This document shows positions 12,511-25,534 of a stretch of 64,000 bases of DNA, piece by piece. The stretch covers positions 482,519,392 to 482,583,391 of the forward strand of contig CM042694.1 in assembly GCA_023614405.1 (NCBI GenBank), given 5' to 3'. The position numbers and the translations under genes were made by a program. Position 1 is the first letter of the stretch; each line of letters begins with the position of its first letter. The DNA is from Avena insularis (taxonomy: Eukaryota; Streptophyta; Magnoliopsida; Poales; Poaceae). The notes under the pieces are model-generated. The model was not told the origin of the DNA. It worked only from the letters and a program-made list of their open reading frames with translations, and searched no databases.

Positions 12511-15500
12511 ATGGAGAGCCCCGCGAAGGAGGAGGTCGCCGGGGAGCTGGCGATGGAGATCGAGTCCAGCGTCACGGCCGAGGACTGGCGCCGCGCCCTC
12601 TCCCGCGTCGTGCCCGCCGTCGCCGTCCTCCGCACCACCGCGCCGCGCGCCTTCGACACCGAGGTCGCCGGAGCCAGCTACGCCACCGGCTTCGTCGTCG
12701 ACAAGGCCCGCGGCATCATCCTCACCAACCGCCACGTCGTCAAGCCTGGTACGGGCTTCCGCCGATCCGACATCTTCTCCTCCTGCACTAATTATACTTT
12801 GCTTTGCGAATGAATGACTCGTGGGTTGCTGTGGTTGCAGGGCCTGTGGTGGCGGAGGCGATGTTCGTGAACAGAGAGGAGATCCCCGTGTACCCCCTGT
12901 ACAGAGATCCTGTCAGTGTTTGTTCTATTTGATTCCATTCCGTTCTGTTTTATTTTGCCTACCATTATAAATTTGCCAATGGCGTGTTGTTAATCCAAGC
13001 TTTCCCCCTTTTTTCTCAAAACAGGTACATGATTTTGGTTTTTTTCGATATGATCCAGGTGCCATAAAGTTCCTTAAGTATGACGAGATCCCTCTAGACC
13101 CTGAAGCAGCATCTGTTGGGCTAGAAATTCGGGTTGTTGGCAATGACAGCGGTGAAAAGGTTAACCTAGAAGCTAGTTTATTCTCTTGCTGGGTTGCTGC
13201 TATGAACTGTAGTGTCCCACTAACTGCAATGCTAACACAAGGATATTGTTACCCTCCACACCTTACAGCAATCCTCTACTGGATTATGGGAACAAAGCAT
13301 ATTCGATCACTTCTCCCATGCCTTTGGTTCTTCTTTTGCCATCATGTGAAACAAAAGATCCTGCACCTGGAAAATATAGACCTGATAAAGAAAACATTCC
13401 TATGTATGCAGTTTCTCGATTTGTCAAATGGAACATTTCAACATCTCTGCAAGGAAATGATCTCTTTCTTGTATGGAGACACCTTCACTAACAAAATCAA
13501 TCTTGTGCTTTGTCGCCGAAAAAAATTAGGAGTGAACCTACCTGATTCTCTGTCTCCTTCTGCTATTAGTCATCATATCCTACAGTGTGATATGATGACA
13601 TTCTTGCGAGGGTTTTGTATGTGAAAAAAGGAATGAATGCATGCACCGAAATTTTGTGTGCCTAACTTTACATAGATATTTAGGTTTTGGTTTGATGAAT
13701 AGTGTGTTTTTGTTTACCAACCTTTCCATACTAAGACCATGCACTAATAAGTAGCTATAATATCAGTTTATTCGGAATGCACTTTTCCAACTAGTTGATA
13801 TGCAAACTGCTAGACAGCGTTGTTGATTCAAGGTTCTATTATTAAGCGCTAAGCGCGGAGCGAGTGTTTTTGCTCCGCCTTTCCCTTTCTGAAGAATTAA
13901 AGCGCTAAGTGCAACTAAGCGCTATGCGCTTTGGCTCTGCTCAGCCCTTACACATGCTTAAGCATGCGCTTAGGAGCACTTAATTTAACACTGCGTAGAT
14001 TCAATATTTGGTATGATAAGCTAGAAAAAGAACGTTTCTGTCGAGTCCTATTTAAGCACAACCAATTCTCAAATGAGATTTTGACACGTGTCCGATGTGA
14101 CATTCCCGGCGGGGGTGACGTGGTGGTACATTATGATTTATGCTCCCTCTTTCCGAAAAAAGTAAGGTGCACTTGACTGTTCAGGGTCTTCAGTGCATGG
14201 CTTTGGCTACGATTTTCACTCATATCATGTCTACAAAATTGGTATAGATGCATATGCCATAAAAATATTTTACAAGACTAATACAGCGACACCATTTATT
14301 TATGTCCAATCCATATGATTTGGTATATATTAATGGTGAAAGTCGCGCATTGATGACTGCTAAATGTCAAGCACGCCTTATATCTGCCTTTTTAGGTTTA
14401 GATACGAGGTTCTTGCTTTCTAGGATACATGTGAGAGTAACAACTGATTAACTGTTGAAGATGTTTAAAAATTGTTGCATACTGTAAAACTGTCTGATCT
14501 ATCTTCACTGGATTTAGGTTTCAATTTTGGCGGGAACACTTGCTCGACTTGATAGAGAAGCGCCTTACTACAAGAAGTATGTCTTTCTTATTTGCATGGC
14601 CAAGTTTTTATATGACACGGTCTTATCTTATGATGATATTCTCTTTACGCCCCTTCATCAAAATGGGCAAGCTAGCAACCACAAGATAGTAGGTAGTAAT
14701 GTAAGTTTATTACACTGTATTGCTGCATACATATCCTAACCTTTATTTTGCAAATTCTTTGACAGGGATGGATACAATGATTTCAACACATTCTATATGC
14801 AGGTGATTCTCTTCAGCTACTTAATATTACACACGTATATAGTTCGCTCGAATTAGTGGGTTTGCGCATCTAAAACGATGATTAGTGATTTGCCAGCGAT
14901 GCTTTTGATCTTCTATTTCCTTGATGCCATATAATTCATGATTTGTTTTGTTGCCAATGCTCATATAACATAATTGTTTGTTTCATTAGGCCGCATCTGG
15001 TACTAAAGGTGGCTCAAGTGGTTCCCCAGTTGTTGATTGCCAAGGAAGAGCTGTAGCCCTGAATGCTGGAAGCAAATCTTCCAGTGCTTCTGCCTTTTTC
15101 CTTCCATTAGAACGTGTATGTAACATTAACATTGGTACCTCCTCATATATGAGATGCGTCATAAGTATCGGATAAAATTTATAACAAAAGGATACTGCTA
15201 GTTGAAAACATATTAGACAGTGAAAATTATCCACATCTAATGGACTAACACTTATACTCCCTCAGTCTCAAAATAGATTATGGAAAATTGTCTAAATTTA
15301 GATGTATCTAGACACTATTTAGTATATTGATACATCCAATTTTAGACAAGTTTGTGGCATCTATTTTGAGACGGAGGGAATACTAGATTAGTTGGCTGCT
15401 TGGATTACATATAATTTCATTCCAGGCAAAAACTTAAGAATGAAGCATTCACCTTTATAATCTCTTTATTACTGTACGTGGGTCATGTGGCCTATGCACT

Positions 15501-18500
15501 TTTACTTAAAAAGAACACAAGCAGAAAGAACATATACAAATTTGAGATTTTCTAATTACATAGGAACATGAACACCCGTTGCTCTTTATTGTTTGTTTGT
15601 CGTACTCTTCTTTTTGTTAACATTTAGTTTTGTAAACTCTTTCCAGGTTGTTAGGGCACTCAATTTAATACGTGATTGTTGGGATGCATTCGGTATCAAG
15701 TCAGAATCTGTTTATATTCCTCGTGGTACTCTTCAGGTGTGCATGCTATCTGATGATCCCATGGTCTAATTAGATGCTGTTCTTGTTTAATTGGAGAGCT
15801 ACTTAAGACGTATTTTGAAAAAGTAAACTTTGTAGTACTCCCTCCGGTTCGTATTAATGACCTCAACTTTATCTAGATTCGTATGTATCTAAGTATTTAG
15901 ACTAGATGCATTCGTATCTAGACAAAGTTGAGGCCATTAATATGGACCTGAGGGAGTATATTAGATCTGCATGTATATAACCTTGAAGAACTTCAACAGT
16001 TTGAAGAATTGCCTTTTAGCCTCTTCAATATAGTATATGTTATTATGTTGTAGAACATGAGTGTAGAACAGAACCACATAAATCTAGCACTTATGGTAGT
16101 GCAGTGTCAAATAGCTCTGAATAATATGTGCATGGCACATGGAATCAAAGTCGCGCTGTTTAAATTTTTGTGTTCTTCTCAACTCTCCCTATACAAATTT
16201 GTCTTGTTGAGTATGCAACAAATACAAGCTCTTACAATTTTGGTGCATCTAGCACTTCAGTATATGTATAATGTTTTCTGTTGTTAGTCAACACTTAGAC
16301 CTCAAAATTTAAATAGTGTGTGGTGGAAGCATAGTACTGGCAATAGCGGGTACATCATGCTCGGTTATAAATTTATTGTTGACCACATTTTGGAAGTAAA
16401 AAATGTTGTGTTATATTATGACAACTTTTTATTTTGCTTATATTAAGTGTTGTGGGGGTAAAGATTGAAGTTATTAGGGCATTTTGGTTTGGAACCCATA
16501 ACTCACTTAGGCAGGCTTGACCACTTCATCCTGTAGTTTGGTTTGTTGCCACGCTTGTAGCATGCTCACAATTTATTAGCCTTCATGCCCACGTGTCATG
16601 GGCACATTTTTCTTGCAGGACTTCACACACTGATCTGGATGATTTGCTCACTTTGAAAAGCGTGACAAACCACACTTGCATAAAAGTCTTTCATTGTGTG
16701 GCTTAGAATCAGACACGCCCTTTAGGTTTCTATAATATGCAGCAAATGGATTGTATAAGATCCTGTGCTGTGTTCGCAGTCAAGTGCTGCTACGCAATTC
16801 TATAGTATATGTAATTGTTGTGGACTTAGATCCACAACGGGATAACTACCGTGCTGAAGATAGTCAGGCGGCGTGGCTGCGAGGGATTGGGTACACATAG
16901 GTTGAGAAGAGAGAATCGCTAGGGAGAGATTAGATTGATTGTTCTTGTTTGTCTCCAACATGGATACATTTCATCCTTATATAATGGATGTTCAGGCCCT
17001 TGACCTCTCCTAATACGATTGGACCTATACCTTTCCTTATACAATTGGACTCTTTCCTAATCCTATCCTTTCCTAATGGACTCTTGCTATACTTATCTTT
17101 CATGGACTCCTCCCACGTTGCTGCTCCTGCCTTGGTACAGTGGACCCACGTCCACAACAGTAATGGTCAGGGGTGTCGCAACTGCACAAAGCACAACATA
17201 AGCCAGTGTGTAGCTGCTGGTACTCCTTGACCGTGATATTGGCACTCACCATGACAATTTGCACAATCTGTCCTAGAAAACAGTATTTAGTAAATTAATG
17301 ATATTAGTCATGTGTCATTAGTTGTTAATTTTGGTTATCATTGATCAATGTAACTGGCGAGTCTTGCCCTCATATTATACCTATTCAATTTTCTTTCATT
17401 TTGAAAGGCAACCTTTCAACACAAAGGGTTTGAAGAAACACGGCGTCTTGGGCTCAGGAACGAAACAGAGCAGGTGCGTGCTATTTTTTTGGGTGGTTTT
17501 CTAATTAACTACAAAGTACTCTTCTGCCCCTTGCTTTGCAACTGACATGATCGAAATGCTCTCATGTAGTCCAGTTAAATTTGCTTATATTGTATGAACA
17601 CAAGTTTATCTGTACTTGCTACTAATTATGACTAGTTACCGCTAATGTGATTATCAGTTGTTGTACTTCTGAATTCCAAATTTCTATGTGGAGAATATCT
17701 ACACTTCTCTTTCCACAGGAGTGTACTTTTAAAATCTTAACCTCCGCGCTCCATGATTACTGATTAAGTACCTGAATTTGTTATTTTTATTTGTACAGAT
17801 GGCACGACTTGTTTCTTCAGAAGGCGAGACTGGAATGCTTGTTGTTGATTCTGTGGTAATTGATACTTATTAGTTCTAACTTCTAAAACATGCATTTTAT
17901 GTTGTTACTTAGCCAGCTGCTTCTTGAATTACACATTCTATGTCCTGCTGAAACCAGAGAGCTCTGTCATTGCAGGTGCCAGAAGGACCTGCACATAAAC
18001 ATTTGGAACCTGGTGATGTGCTAGTTCACATGAATGGGGAGGTGAATGTTGCTTTTAAATTGGTTGCTATATTTGATATTCCACTCTAAGCCTGATAACT
18101 CAAATTAGCAAAACATTGGTAGCCACTGTTCTGTATACCTATTTACCTAGTACTAAAAATTGAAGATAATATTTGTCACATAGCAGATCGGTGGTAATCT
18201 GTTGATTCCGTGGAAAGAAGATCAAGGATGTGTATTTGTTCCAAAACATTTTAAATCAGTTTCCCAATTTCCTCATAGTACCCATTCTCAAGGAAAATCA
18301 CATTTCCCCTTTTCCTTTTCCATGTCCTGATATGTGATATCGTTGATTTTTTTTTTTTTGGAGAGAAGTGACATCGTTGATTGATTGTACTACTGCATCT
18401 TCTCATTACCACTGTTATAACTAATAAGGTCTCTGACTTTCTATCGGATTTAGTTATGGCCTTTGCAAGTTTATGCACCCGCTACAAATTTTATGTTGGA

Positions 18501-21500
18501 ATCCGCTATTCCAACATAAAATTTAGTTATGGACTTTCTACAAATTTTATGTTGGAATCCGCTATTCCAACATAAAATTTTATTATGGCCTTTGCAAGTT
18601 TATGCACCCGCTATAAATTTTATTAAAGGTGCTCATTTTATGTTAGAGGAGCACCTTTAACACTTCAAATGAGCGATAGAAACCTGCTACAAACTGACTT
18701 TCTATCGCTCATTTTTGCTTCTTTTGTATGGATATGAATTTTCTAGTTCAAGCTATAAATATTTAATTAATGAATGTATGTTTAGTATTCCTTCCGTCTC
18801 AAAATAGATGTCGCAAATTTGTCTAAATTTGGATGTATCTAGACATTTAGTATATAGATACATCTAAATTTAGAAAAATTCCCAACATCTATTTTGAGAC
18901 AGAGGGAGTATGTGTTTTCAGCCTATGTATTTCCCCAGTGCACCAATGAGACTTTTTTCTGAAGATGTACATTTTCTATGGCGTATTTTCTGCATGTCTT
19001 ATGCATTTTCTAATGTTACATTTTCCCCCATGCCATCATTATTTTTGATGTGTTGGTTCTCTGAAAGTTCTTTTTCTGGTAGTTTGAAGCCATTTGCAAA
19101 ACCTCCGACTATAAACCTCAATTGCTTATTGCTGACTATTTTATTTCACTCACAATTTTTTATTAATTTGATTCCTGAAACCTTATACTCCCTCCGTCCC
19201 AAAATAAGTGACTTGAGTTTGTCTAGATTCGCATGTACCTATATACTAAAATGTGTCTAGGTACATCCGAATCTAGACAAACCCACGTCACTTATTTTGG
19301 GACGGAGGGAGTAGCTTTTTTACTCAAGCATGTTCTCACTAAGCATTTTACTAACCTACTTGCAGGTTGTAACACAGTTTCTCGCAATGGAGACTTTACT
19401 TGATGACAGTGTTGGCAGAGAGATAGAGTTGCAGATCGAAAGAGGAGGAGCACCTTTAACACTAAAGCTGGAGGTAGTTTGTAATTTTGACACATATTTA
19501 TTTGATATTTTAAATAGAGAACAGCGTTTACATATTGCTGTTGTACTCCTATCCTAGATAGAGCCTATTCGACTATCTTCAGAAAATAAAACCGGCGTGA
19601 CACATTATGCCATTTTGACTCTTCAGGTTGAGGATTTGCACTCTATAACTCCAAATCATTTCTTGGAAGTCAGTGGTGCTGTCATCCATCCACTTTCATA
19701 CCAGCAGGTAGGTTACTCTTTTGTTTTTCCGAGCTGATGCTCTCCCTGCTCTTTCAAGGAACGATGCATTGGTTTTGCAGTATGCTGCATCTAAGAACTT
19801 TTTAGTGCAAAGGAAAGTTTAAGGGAGTAAGTGAAATGTCTATTCTAGGGCTGTCAACATGCTGAGCTCGAGTGAGCCAAGTAGGTTCAGCTCAAGCACC
19901 GTACATCATACAAGCTCGTGTCAAGCTTGGATGAGCCTGAGGGTGTTGTCAAGCCTGTCATGGCTCAAGTAGGCTCAGCAACAAGTGACAGAACTACTAG
20001 GTACAGCAGCAAACCACAGCTACAACCTAAAGAGCAACCAAACAGGAAGCTGCATTCTCAAGGCTCAACATGCGACTGTTAACTAAACAGGACGAAGATG
20101 CTCATGTCCTCAGAATGTTCCTGGAAGAGGAGGTTGTCCGTTGATGTGGCACTGGAGGATTCAGAGCACCTGCATATGGTTGGATACGTCTTCCATGGCC
20201 TGTGGGGAGCTGTGGCCAGAGTAGTGGGAGGGGCGGTGGTTGGGGCTGAGCGGTTGTGGTGTCAGCAGCTAGGGCTGAGTGGTGTGGCGGTTGGGAAACT
20301 TGTCACGGTGAACGATGCGAGATTTGAGCTCACCTAGGTTGTTAGTTTGGAGTTTTTTGGCAGAATGTTCTTGGGCTGGGGCTATAGAAGTATAGAGGCT
20401 GTTCGGGTCTTACTTCTTGGCTTTGGGCAAAGTTAACATCTGCATATCAGCTTTGGACTAGTAGAACGAGGGCTATTATTGAAGTTACTTTTTGGACAGA
20501 GTATGTTTCAAGATGCTATTGATTAGCTGGAGCTCGAGCCAAGTTCAAATTAAGTCTCTCATGAGCCGGGCTGTAGTAGGCGAGTAGCTCGTCGAACATG
20601 AGCTTTTTTCCCAGCCCTGCTCTGTTCCTTGATCCCATGTAGAGTGTTTTTTTGTTTATGTTGTGTGATAGACCATCATTTGTACATAAATTAAACCAAA
20701 CAATTAGAGCAAAATATTTTCCAGTGTATACTTGCTGATCTGTATAATTTATTAAGCCGGTCACACTTGATTGTAAAAAAAACTGAGCTTTCCACCCTAC
20801 TTTAACATCTCTAAATCACTGTTATTTCATGTCAGTCAAATGTTAAACAGACATGCATTTAACTTCTCTATGGCCACACGTGCTAAGTAATTGAAATTAG
20901 ACTAATGATGACATCACATGTTCGCTTCTATTCAAATATATTCAACAACATAAGTGCATTACTTTACAGTATTTATGTATGATGGTATTAATCTTGTTTA
21001 TATCGCTTTTCAGGCTAGAAACTTCCGGTTCAAATGTGGTCTTGTATATGTTGCTGAGGCAGGGTAAGAAAACTAACCATGATGGTTTATGTTACATTTC
21101 CTAAAAGAGCGGTGACTCTAGGCAGTCCTTTTCAATCTTTATCACGCAACAAATCCTGTTGGAATAAGCTAGCTGTACTGCCTTGCATTTGAAATCCAAT
21201 CAGGTGCCATTTTGCCAACTAAATCTACAGAAAAATAGTTTCAACTTTATTACCTGCGTTATGTGTTCATTTGTTCCTCTAGGATCCACAATGTTTACTT
21301 GAAGATTATACTTGTACAATTGTTTCATTTTCAAGTTTTGTGCAGGAGATTTACCTCAGTGATTTTCACCATCCGTTTCTTAGCCGTTTATTATCTATAT
21401 ATGTATGGTCAGTATCAAAGCAATCATCCTTTTCCCTGACTTAATCAACACCATGCAATGCAGGTACATGCTCTCTCGGGCATCAGTTCCACGCCATTCA

Positions 21501-24500
21501 ATTATCAAAAAGTTTGCAGGAGAGGATATTGAAAATTTAGATGACCTTATTGCAGTTATTTCAAAGTTGTCTAGGGGGGCACGAGTGCCTCTTGAATATG
21601 TAAAATATACTGACCGTTATCGGAACAAGGTAGAAAAACTTCCTTGGCAGCTTTATTGTGGCAATTTACTTCCTTAGTAAATATTGAGTTTTCTTAAGAT
21701 ACAACTTAACCCCTGGCCTTGCTTTTGTGTTCAGTCTGTACTGGTTACAGTTGATCAGCACGGATGGTACGCGCCTCCTCAGTTGTATACTCGAAATGAT
21801 GCAACTGGTCTGTGGACTGCAAAACTAGCTATACCACTTGAATCCCCATTTGTAGTTTCAGCTCATCATGCTGGCCATATAGAAGCAAACTCAAATTCTG
21901 TTTCACCTTTGGCTGAGTCAAGTCCTATGGATCTCAAATGCCAGCATGAGTCTGAAAATACAGCAGATGGATGCATCAAAATGCAAACAGATGATGAGGT
22001 TGTTGTAGACGGATCCCACTCTGGTGAAGATTCCCTCGTTGATAAAAAAAGGCGCCGGGTAGACGAGGAGATAGCTGCCGAGGGAACTATTTCATCTTGT
22101 GGAGATTTAGATGACATAAAAGGCAGTGCTTTGAGGCATCCTTCCAGTGTGGAAAGCTCTGATCTTGGAAGGACAATATCCAGTAATGCATCATTGGCAG
22201 AACAAGTAATTGAACCAGCTCTTGTAATGTTTGAGGTGAGTAATATGTTAAAATCTACGATCTGATTTAAGGAATTTCCATATTTTCATGGTCTGCATCA
22301 GCTCGATATTTCAGGTTATAGTTGTAGCACTACTTTTAAGTTACTGTACTTATACTATTTCCTCATGTAAGAAAATAAAGGGCTTGGGGGTGTCTTAAAT
22401 AGTAATGAACTTTTTGTTATGTTTGACTATTTGTGTGGCTCAAATAATCGGAGCTAACAGATCCTTTTTTTTGGTTTTGCAACTTCTTGCTCGCAATTCC
22501 ATTTTGTTGCTCATGTTAAGTATGGACATCTTGGTTTTATCCAGATAATGATTATTTCCTTGTCTTCATTTGAATCTTTGATGATAATTGTCGTGAGGAA
22601 ACTGATGTTTACATCCCTAGTTTATATAATGTCTCTGAAGGTTACCTATGGCTTCATGCCTTCATAAAATCAATACTCACCCCTACCCTCTGTGATCAAG
22701 TGGTGTCTATATTCAGGACAAGTGACATCATCTTGTTTAGAAATTCAGCAAATAAACTGAATATGTAGATAGCGAACCAATGACACCTATACCTGTATGA
22801 CAAAGTTGTATTACTCATAATCCTGTTTTTGTTTTTTCACTGCTGTCTATTGTGTCTGTTTATTTTTTGATTGAATGAACTCTTGCTATCTTTTGCAGGT
22901 GCATGTGCCACCAATATGCATGCTGGATGGAGTGCATTCTCAACATTTCTTTGGAACCGGTGTGATAATATATCATTCTGACTCTCTAGGTCTGGTTGCT
23001 GTCGATAGGAATACAGTTGCTGTATCTATCTCAGATATAATGCTTTCTTTTGCTGCATATCCCATTGAAATACCTGCAGAAGTATGACTTGCCACCCCTT
23101 CTATTGATTTTAAATGTAATACAGTAGCGAATTTCAATTAAACATCAGCTTCCACATTTTGGTTTTCAGGTTGTTTTTCTGCACCCTGTTCACAATTTTG
23201 CATTGGTTGCCTATGATCCTTCTGCACTGGGAGCGGGAGCATCTGTTATTCGGGCTGCTAAGCTTCTTCCTGGTTTGTATTATTTTAGAGTTTGCTTCCA
23301 TGTATTTCCTAAAACTAAAGTAATATGGGACTTAATAACCATTTGTACTGGTTTGTTTTTGCTGTTTGGGTATATGTAGAACCTGCCTTGCGCCGAGGAG
23401 ATTCTGTGTATCTTGTTGGGCTAAGTAGAAGCTTACAGGCCACATCAAGGAAATCAACCATTACTAATCCTTGCACAGCTGTCAATATTGGCTCAGCGGA
23501 CTGCCCGCGATATCGTGCAATAAATATGGAGGTCATTGAACTGGATACTGGTACTTTCTATGCGCATTTTCAACTAACCTTTGATCTTATGTCTCAGTTT
23601 GTCGGATTTATACTGAATTTTTTTATCAGATTTTGGTAGCTCATTTTCTGGTATATTGACGGACGAGCAAGGAAGAGTTCAGGCATTATGGGCAAGCTTT
23701 TCAACCCAGGTTAGTTGGTGTTGGGAGTTGTTCACCTTAGTCTGTTACTGTAAGTATTGATGCTCGCATGTTCCCAGGAGCATTTATTGAAAAGAAAAAA
23801 GAAAAGAACAAAACCGGCTTACACGCAAGGTTAGCTGCTTGATATCTCCAACATCAAGTAAATCGGAGAATAAAAATCCTATATTGCATCTAAAATCGGA
23901 TGAACTCTTTTGAGCCTTTTACCTGACAAGAGTCATAACCTCTACATCTAATTCTGCGAAAAACTTTGTACTCCATAGTAGTACTATTGGCTCTCATGTA
24001 GTTGGGGTGTGCAATTCACTTAAATTGTTTTCTCCAGCTCAAATATGGGTGTAGCAGTTCAGAAGACCATCAGTTTGTTAGAGGCATACCAATATATGCA
24101 ATTAGTAAAGTCCTTGAGAAGATAATCTCTGGTACTCCTGGACCATTTCGTCTCATCAATGGAGTTCGGAGACCGATGCCATTTGTCAGACTTCTGGAGG
24201 TGGAACTTTATCCAACATTGCTCTCAAAGGCAAGAAGTTATGGATTGAGTGATAACTGGGTGCAGGTAATTAGCTTACTGTTTATCTTTATCTTGTCAAA
24301 AATTGTCCTGCTTGACCTGGTAAATGTGGTTATATGGTTTCTCCATGGCTTCAGGGCCAGAATGTTGTAGTGATTATATCAATGTGATGTTAATTGTACA
24401 ATGTGATTATCTGTGCAGGCTCTTGCTAAGAAAGACCCTGTGCGAAGACAGGTCTTGCGGGTCAAAGGTTGTTTGGCTGGATCAAAAGCGGAAAATCTTC

Positions 24501-25534
24501 TGGAACAGGGAGATATGATTCTTGCTATCAATAAGGAACCAATAACATGCTTCCTTGATATCGAGAATGCTTGCCAAAAGTTGGACCAATCCATCGATTC
24601 TGATGGAGTGCTTAACATGACAATATTCCGTCAGGTGAGGGCGATCTATAAAAATAGACCTTTTTTCTATGATTACAGTATGAATCTAAAATGTGTACAT
24701 TATTATATTTGAGCAGGGAAAAGAAATTGACCTTATTGTTGGAACTGATGTAAGAGATGGTAATGGTTCTACACGGATGGTGAATTGGTGTGGATCCATA
24801 ATTCAGGATCCTCATTCAGCAGTGCGTGCACTTGGCTTTTTGCCAGAGGAAGGTCATGGAGTTTATGTTGCTAGGTAAGGGGCATGTTCTGCTGCAAACT
24901 TTTAAGCGCAAATATTGTAACCAACACTTATGACTTCGTAGTTTTGAGTTCAGTATTTAATTGGAACTATAAGCCTCCCTCTACTAGAGGTGTGACCTGC
25001 AATAATTTTCTCAAGGACAGGATAGCCAGAAAATACTCTCTACATGATTAGATAGATTTTGGGTTTGTAGTTGTAAGTACATCCTAGATACAAACTGGGA
25101 ATTAGGATTGAGCAGCACAGTTCTTTTGCAGATGGTGTCATGGAAGTCCTGTGCATAGATATGGTCTCTATGCTCTCCAGTGGATAGTTGAAGTTAACGG
25201 AAAACCAACTCCAGATTTGGAGTCTTTTATACAAGTGGTGAAGGTATGCATTGTCAATACCTTTGGTATATTGAGTCTCCATTTTGTATTGTTGGTGTAC
25301 TTGGTTCACACATCATGTCATGCGGATTAATATGGGACGAATTAATATTTTCTCCAGGGATTGGAAGACCGGGAATTTGTTAGGGTGAAAACCGTCCATC
25401 TGAATGGAAAACCTCGCGTGCTGACGTTGAAACAGGACCTTCACTACTGGCCGACTTGGGAGCTCACCTTTGAACCGGCGACCGACACATGGCAGAGGAG
25501 AACAATAAAAGCGCTGCAGCCAACTGTGGTTTGA
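12511..25534 (+). CDS. DEG7: DEG7-type Do-like serine protease (24 coding exons)
   Basis: Exons: 12511-12748, 12841-12911, 13025-13159, 14518-14576, 14766-14802, 14990-15115, 15647-15736, 17408-17473, 17799-17855, 17976-18041, 19366-19473, 19627-19707, 21014-21063, 21464-21629, 21735-22235, 22899-23081, 23170-23272, 23380-23550, 23630-23709, 24038-24265, 24419-24634, 24717-24874, 25132-25243, 25358-25534. All introns are GT-AG and phases join to 1092 residues, close to Arabidopsis DEG7. The first trypsin-like domain has the triad His75 (LTNRHVV), Asp106 (VHDFGFF) and Ser190 (GGSSGSPV). A PDZ region follows (about 285-360), then an acidic linker with KKRRR at 554-558. A second protease-like domain (about 618-870) has Asn655 and Asn687 where the triad His and Asp would be. 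A last PDZ region ([16 protein letters not shown]) and a conserved C-terminal part end the protein. DEG proteases are ATP-independent endopeptidases that degrade damaged proteins. Arabidopsis DEG7 has been linked to photosystem II repair, but its location is debated. The gene appears intact despite many intronic transposons. Confidence 0.95.
13820..13995. repeat. AGCGCT-rich segment in intron 3
   Basis: Repeated short motifs such as TAAGCGCTAAGCGC and AAGCGCTATGCGCTT, with local dyad symmetry, lie within intron 3 (13160-14517). They resemble internal repeats of small DNA transposon remnants, but I found no ends or target duplication. The ORF at 13202-13624 in the same intron is non-coding by position. 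Confidence 0.35.
15257..15380. mobile_element. Stowaway MITE in protease intron 6
   Basis: This 124-bp element starts CTCCCTCAGTCTCAAAATAG and ends with the complementary CTATTTTGAGACGGAGGGAA. It is bounded by TA on both sides (15255-15256 and 15381-15382), as expected for a Tc1/mariner-derived Stowaway element. Nearly the whole unit folds on itself through internal complementary arms. Confidence 0.92.
15838..15956. mobile_element. Stowaway MITE in protease intron 7
   Basis: This 119-bp element has inverted ends (CTCCCTCCGGTTCGTATTAA and its complement ending CCTGAGGGAG) and TA duplications at 15836-15837 and 15957-15958. It lies in intron 7 (15737-17407), just before repeat R copy 2. Confidence 0.9.
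16027..16845. repeat. dispersed repeat R, copy 2, in protease intron 7
   Basis: This copy has the same orientation as 9160-10300 and is uninterrupted where copy 1 holds a 271-bp MITE, so it serves as the empty-site reference. Similarity ends near the palindromic TTAGATCCACAA motif. The rest of the intron (16850-17300) is a separate stretch with a pyrimidine-rich segment and short ORFs that I could not classify. Confidence 0.7.
18453..18714. repeat. cluster of four hairpins and short duplications in intron 10
   Basis: There are four successive inverted repeats. 18486-18524 has 17-base arms and a 5-base loop, and 18542-18580 is an exact second copy of that hairpin. 18623-18660 has 12-base arms (TTAAAGGTGCTC). 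18667-18714 has 16-base arms (AAATGAGCGATAGAAA). The stretch CCTTTGCAAGTTTATGCACC occurs on both sides (18460-18479 and 18589-18608). No transposon ends or target duplications are evident. Confidence 0.9.
18788..18908. mobile_element. Stowaway MITE in protease intron 10 (first)
   Basis: This 121-bp element has ends TTCCTTCCGTCTCAAAATAG and CTATTTTGAGACAGAGGGAG, with TA at 18786-18787 and 18909-18910. The first two bases of the left end have decayed from the usual CT. Confidence 0.9.
19188..19311. mobile_element. Stowaway MITE in protease intron 10 (second)
   Basis: This 124-bp element has near-perfect ends (CTCCCTCCGTCCCAAAATAA and the exact complement at the right) and TA at 19186-19187 and 19312-19313. 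The close match between its arms suggests it is the youngest of the four Stowaways in this gene. It ends only 54 bases upstream of exon 11. Confidence 0.94.
19846..20619. mobile_element. hAT-like non-autonomous element in protease intron 12
   Basis: The segment starts TAGGGCTGTCAA and ends CCCAGCCCTG, giving short inverted ends of the hAT type. Direct GAGCTCGAG/GAGCC-type repeats lie near both ends. The 8-base flanks GTCTATTC (19838-19845) and CTCTGTTC (20620-20627) agree at 6 of 8 positions, consistent with a decayed 8-bp target duplication. The ORF at 20098-20337 within it has no recognised domain. Confidence 0.55.

Noticed and set aside
13202..13624. 140-codon ORF downstream of exon 3
   Set aside because: Lies wholly within intron 3 of the protease gene, whose flanking exons join in frame without it.
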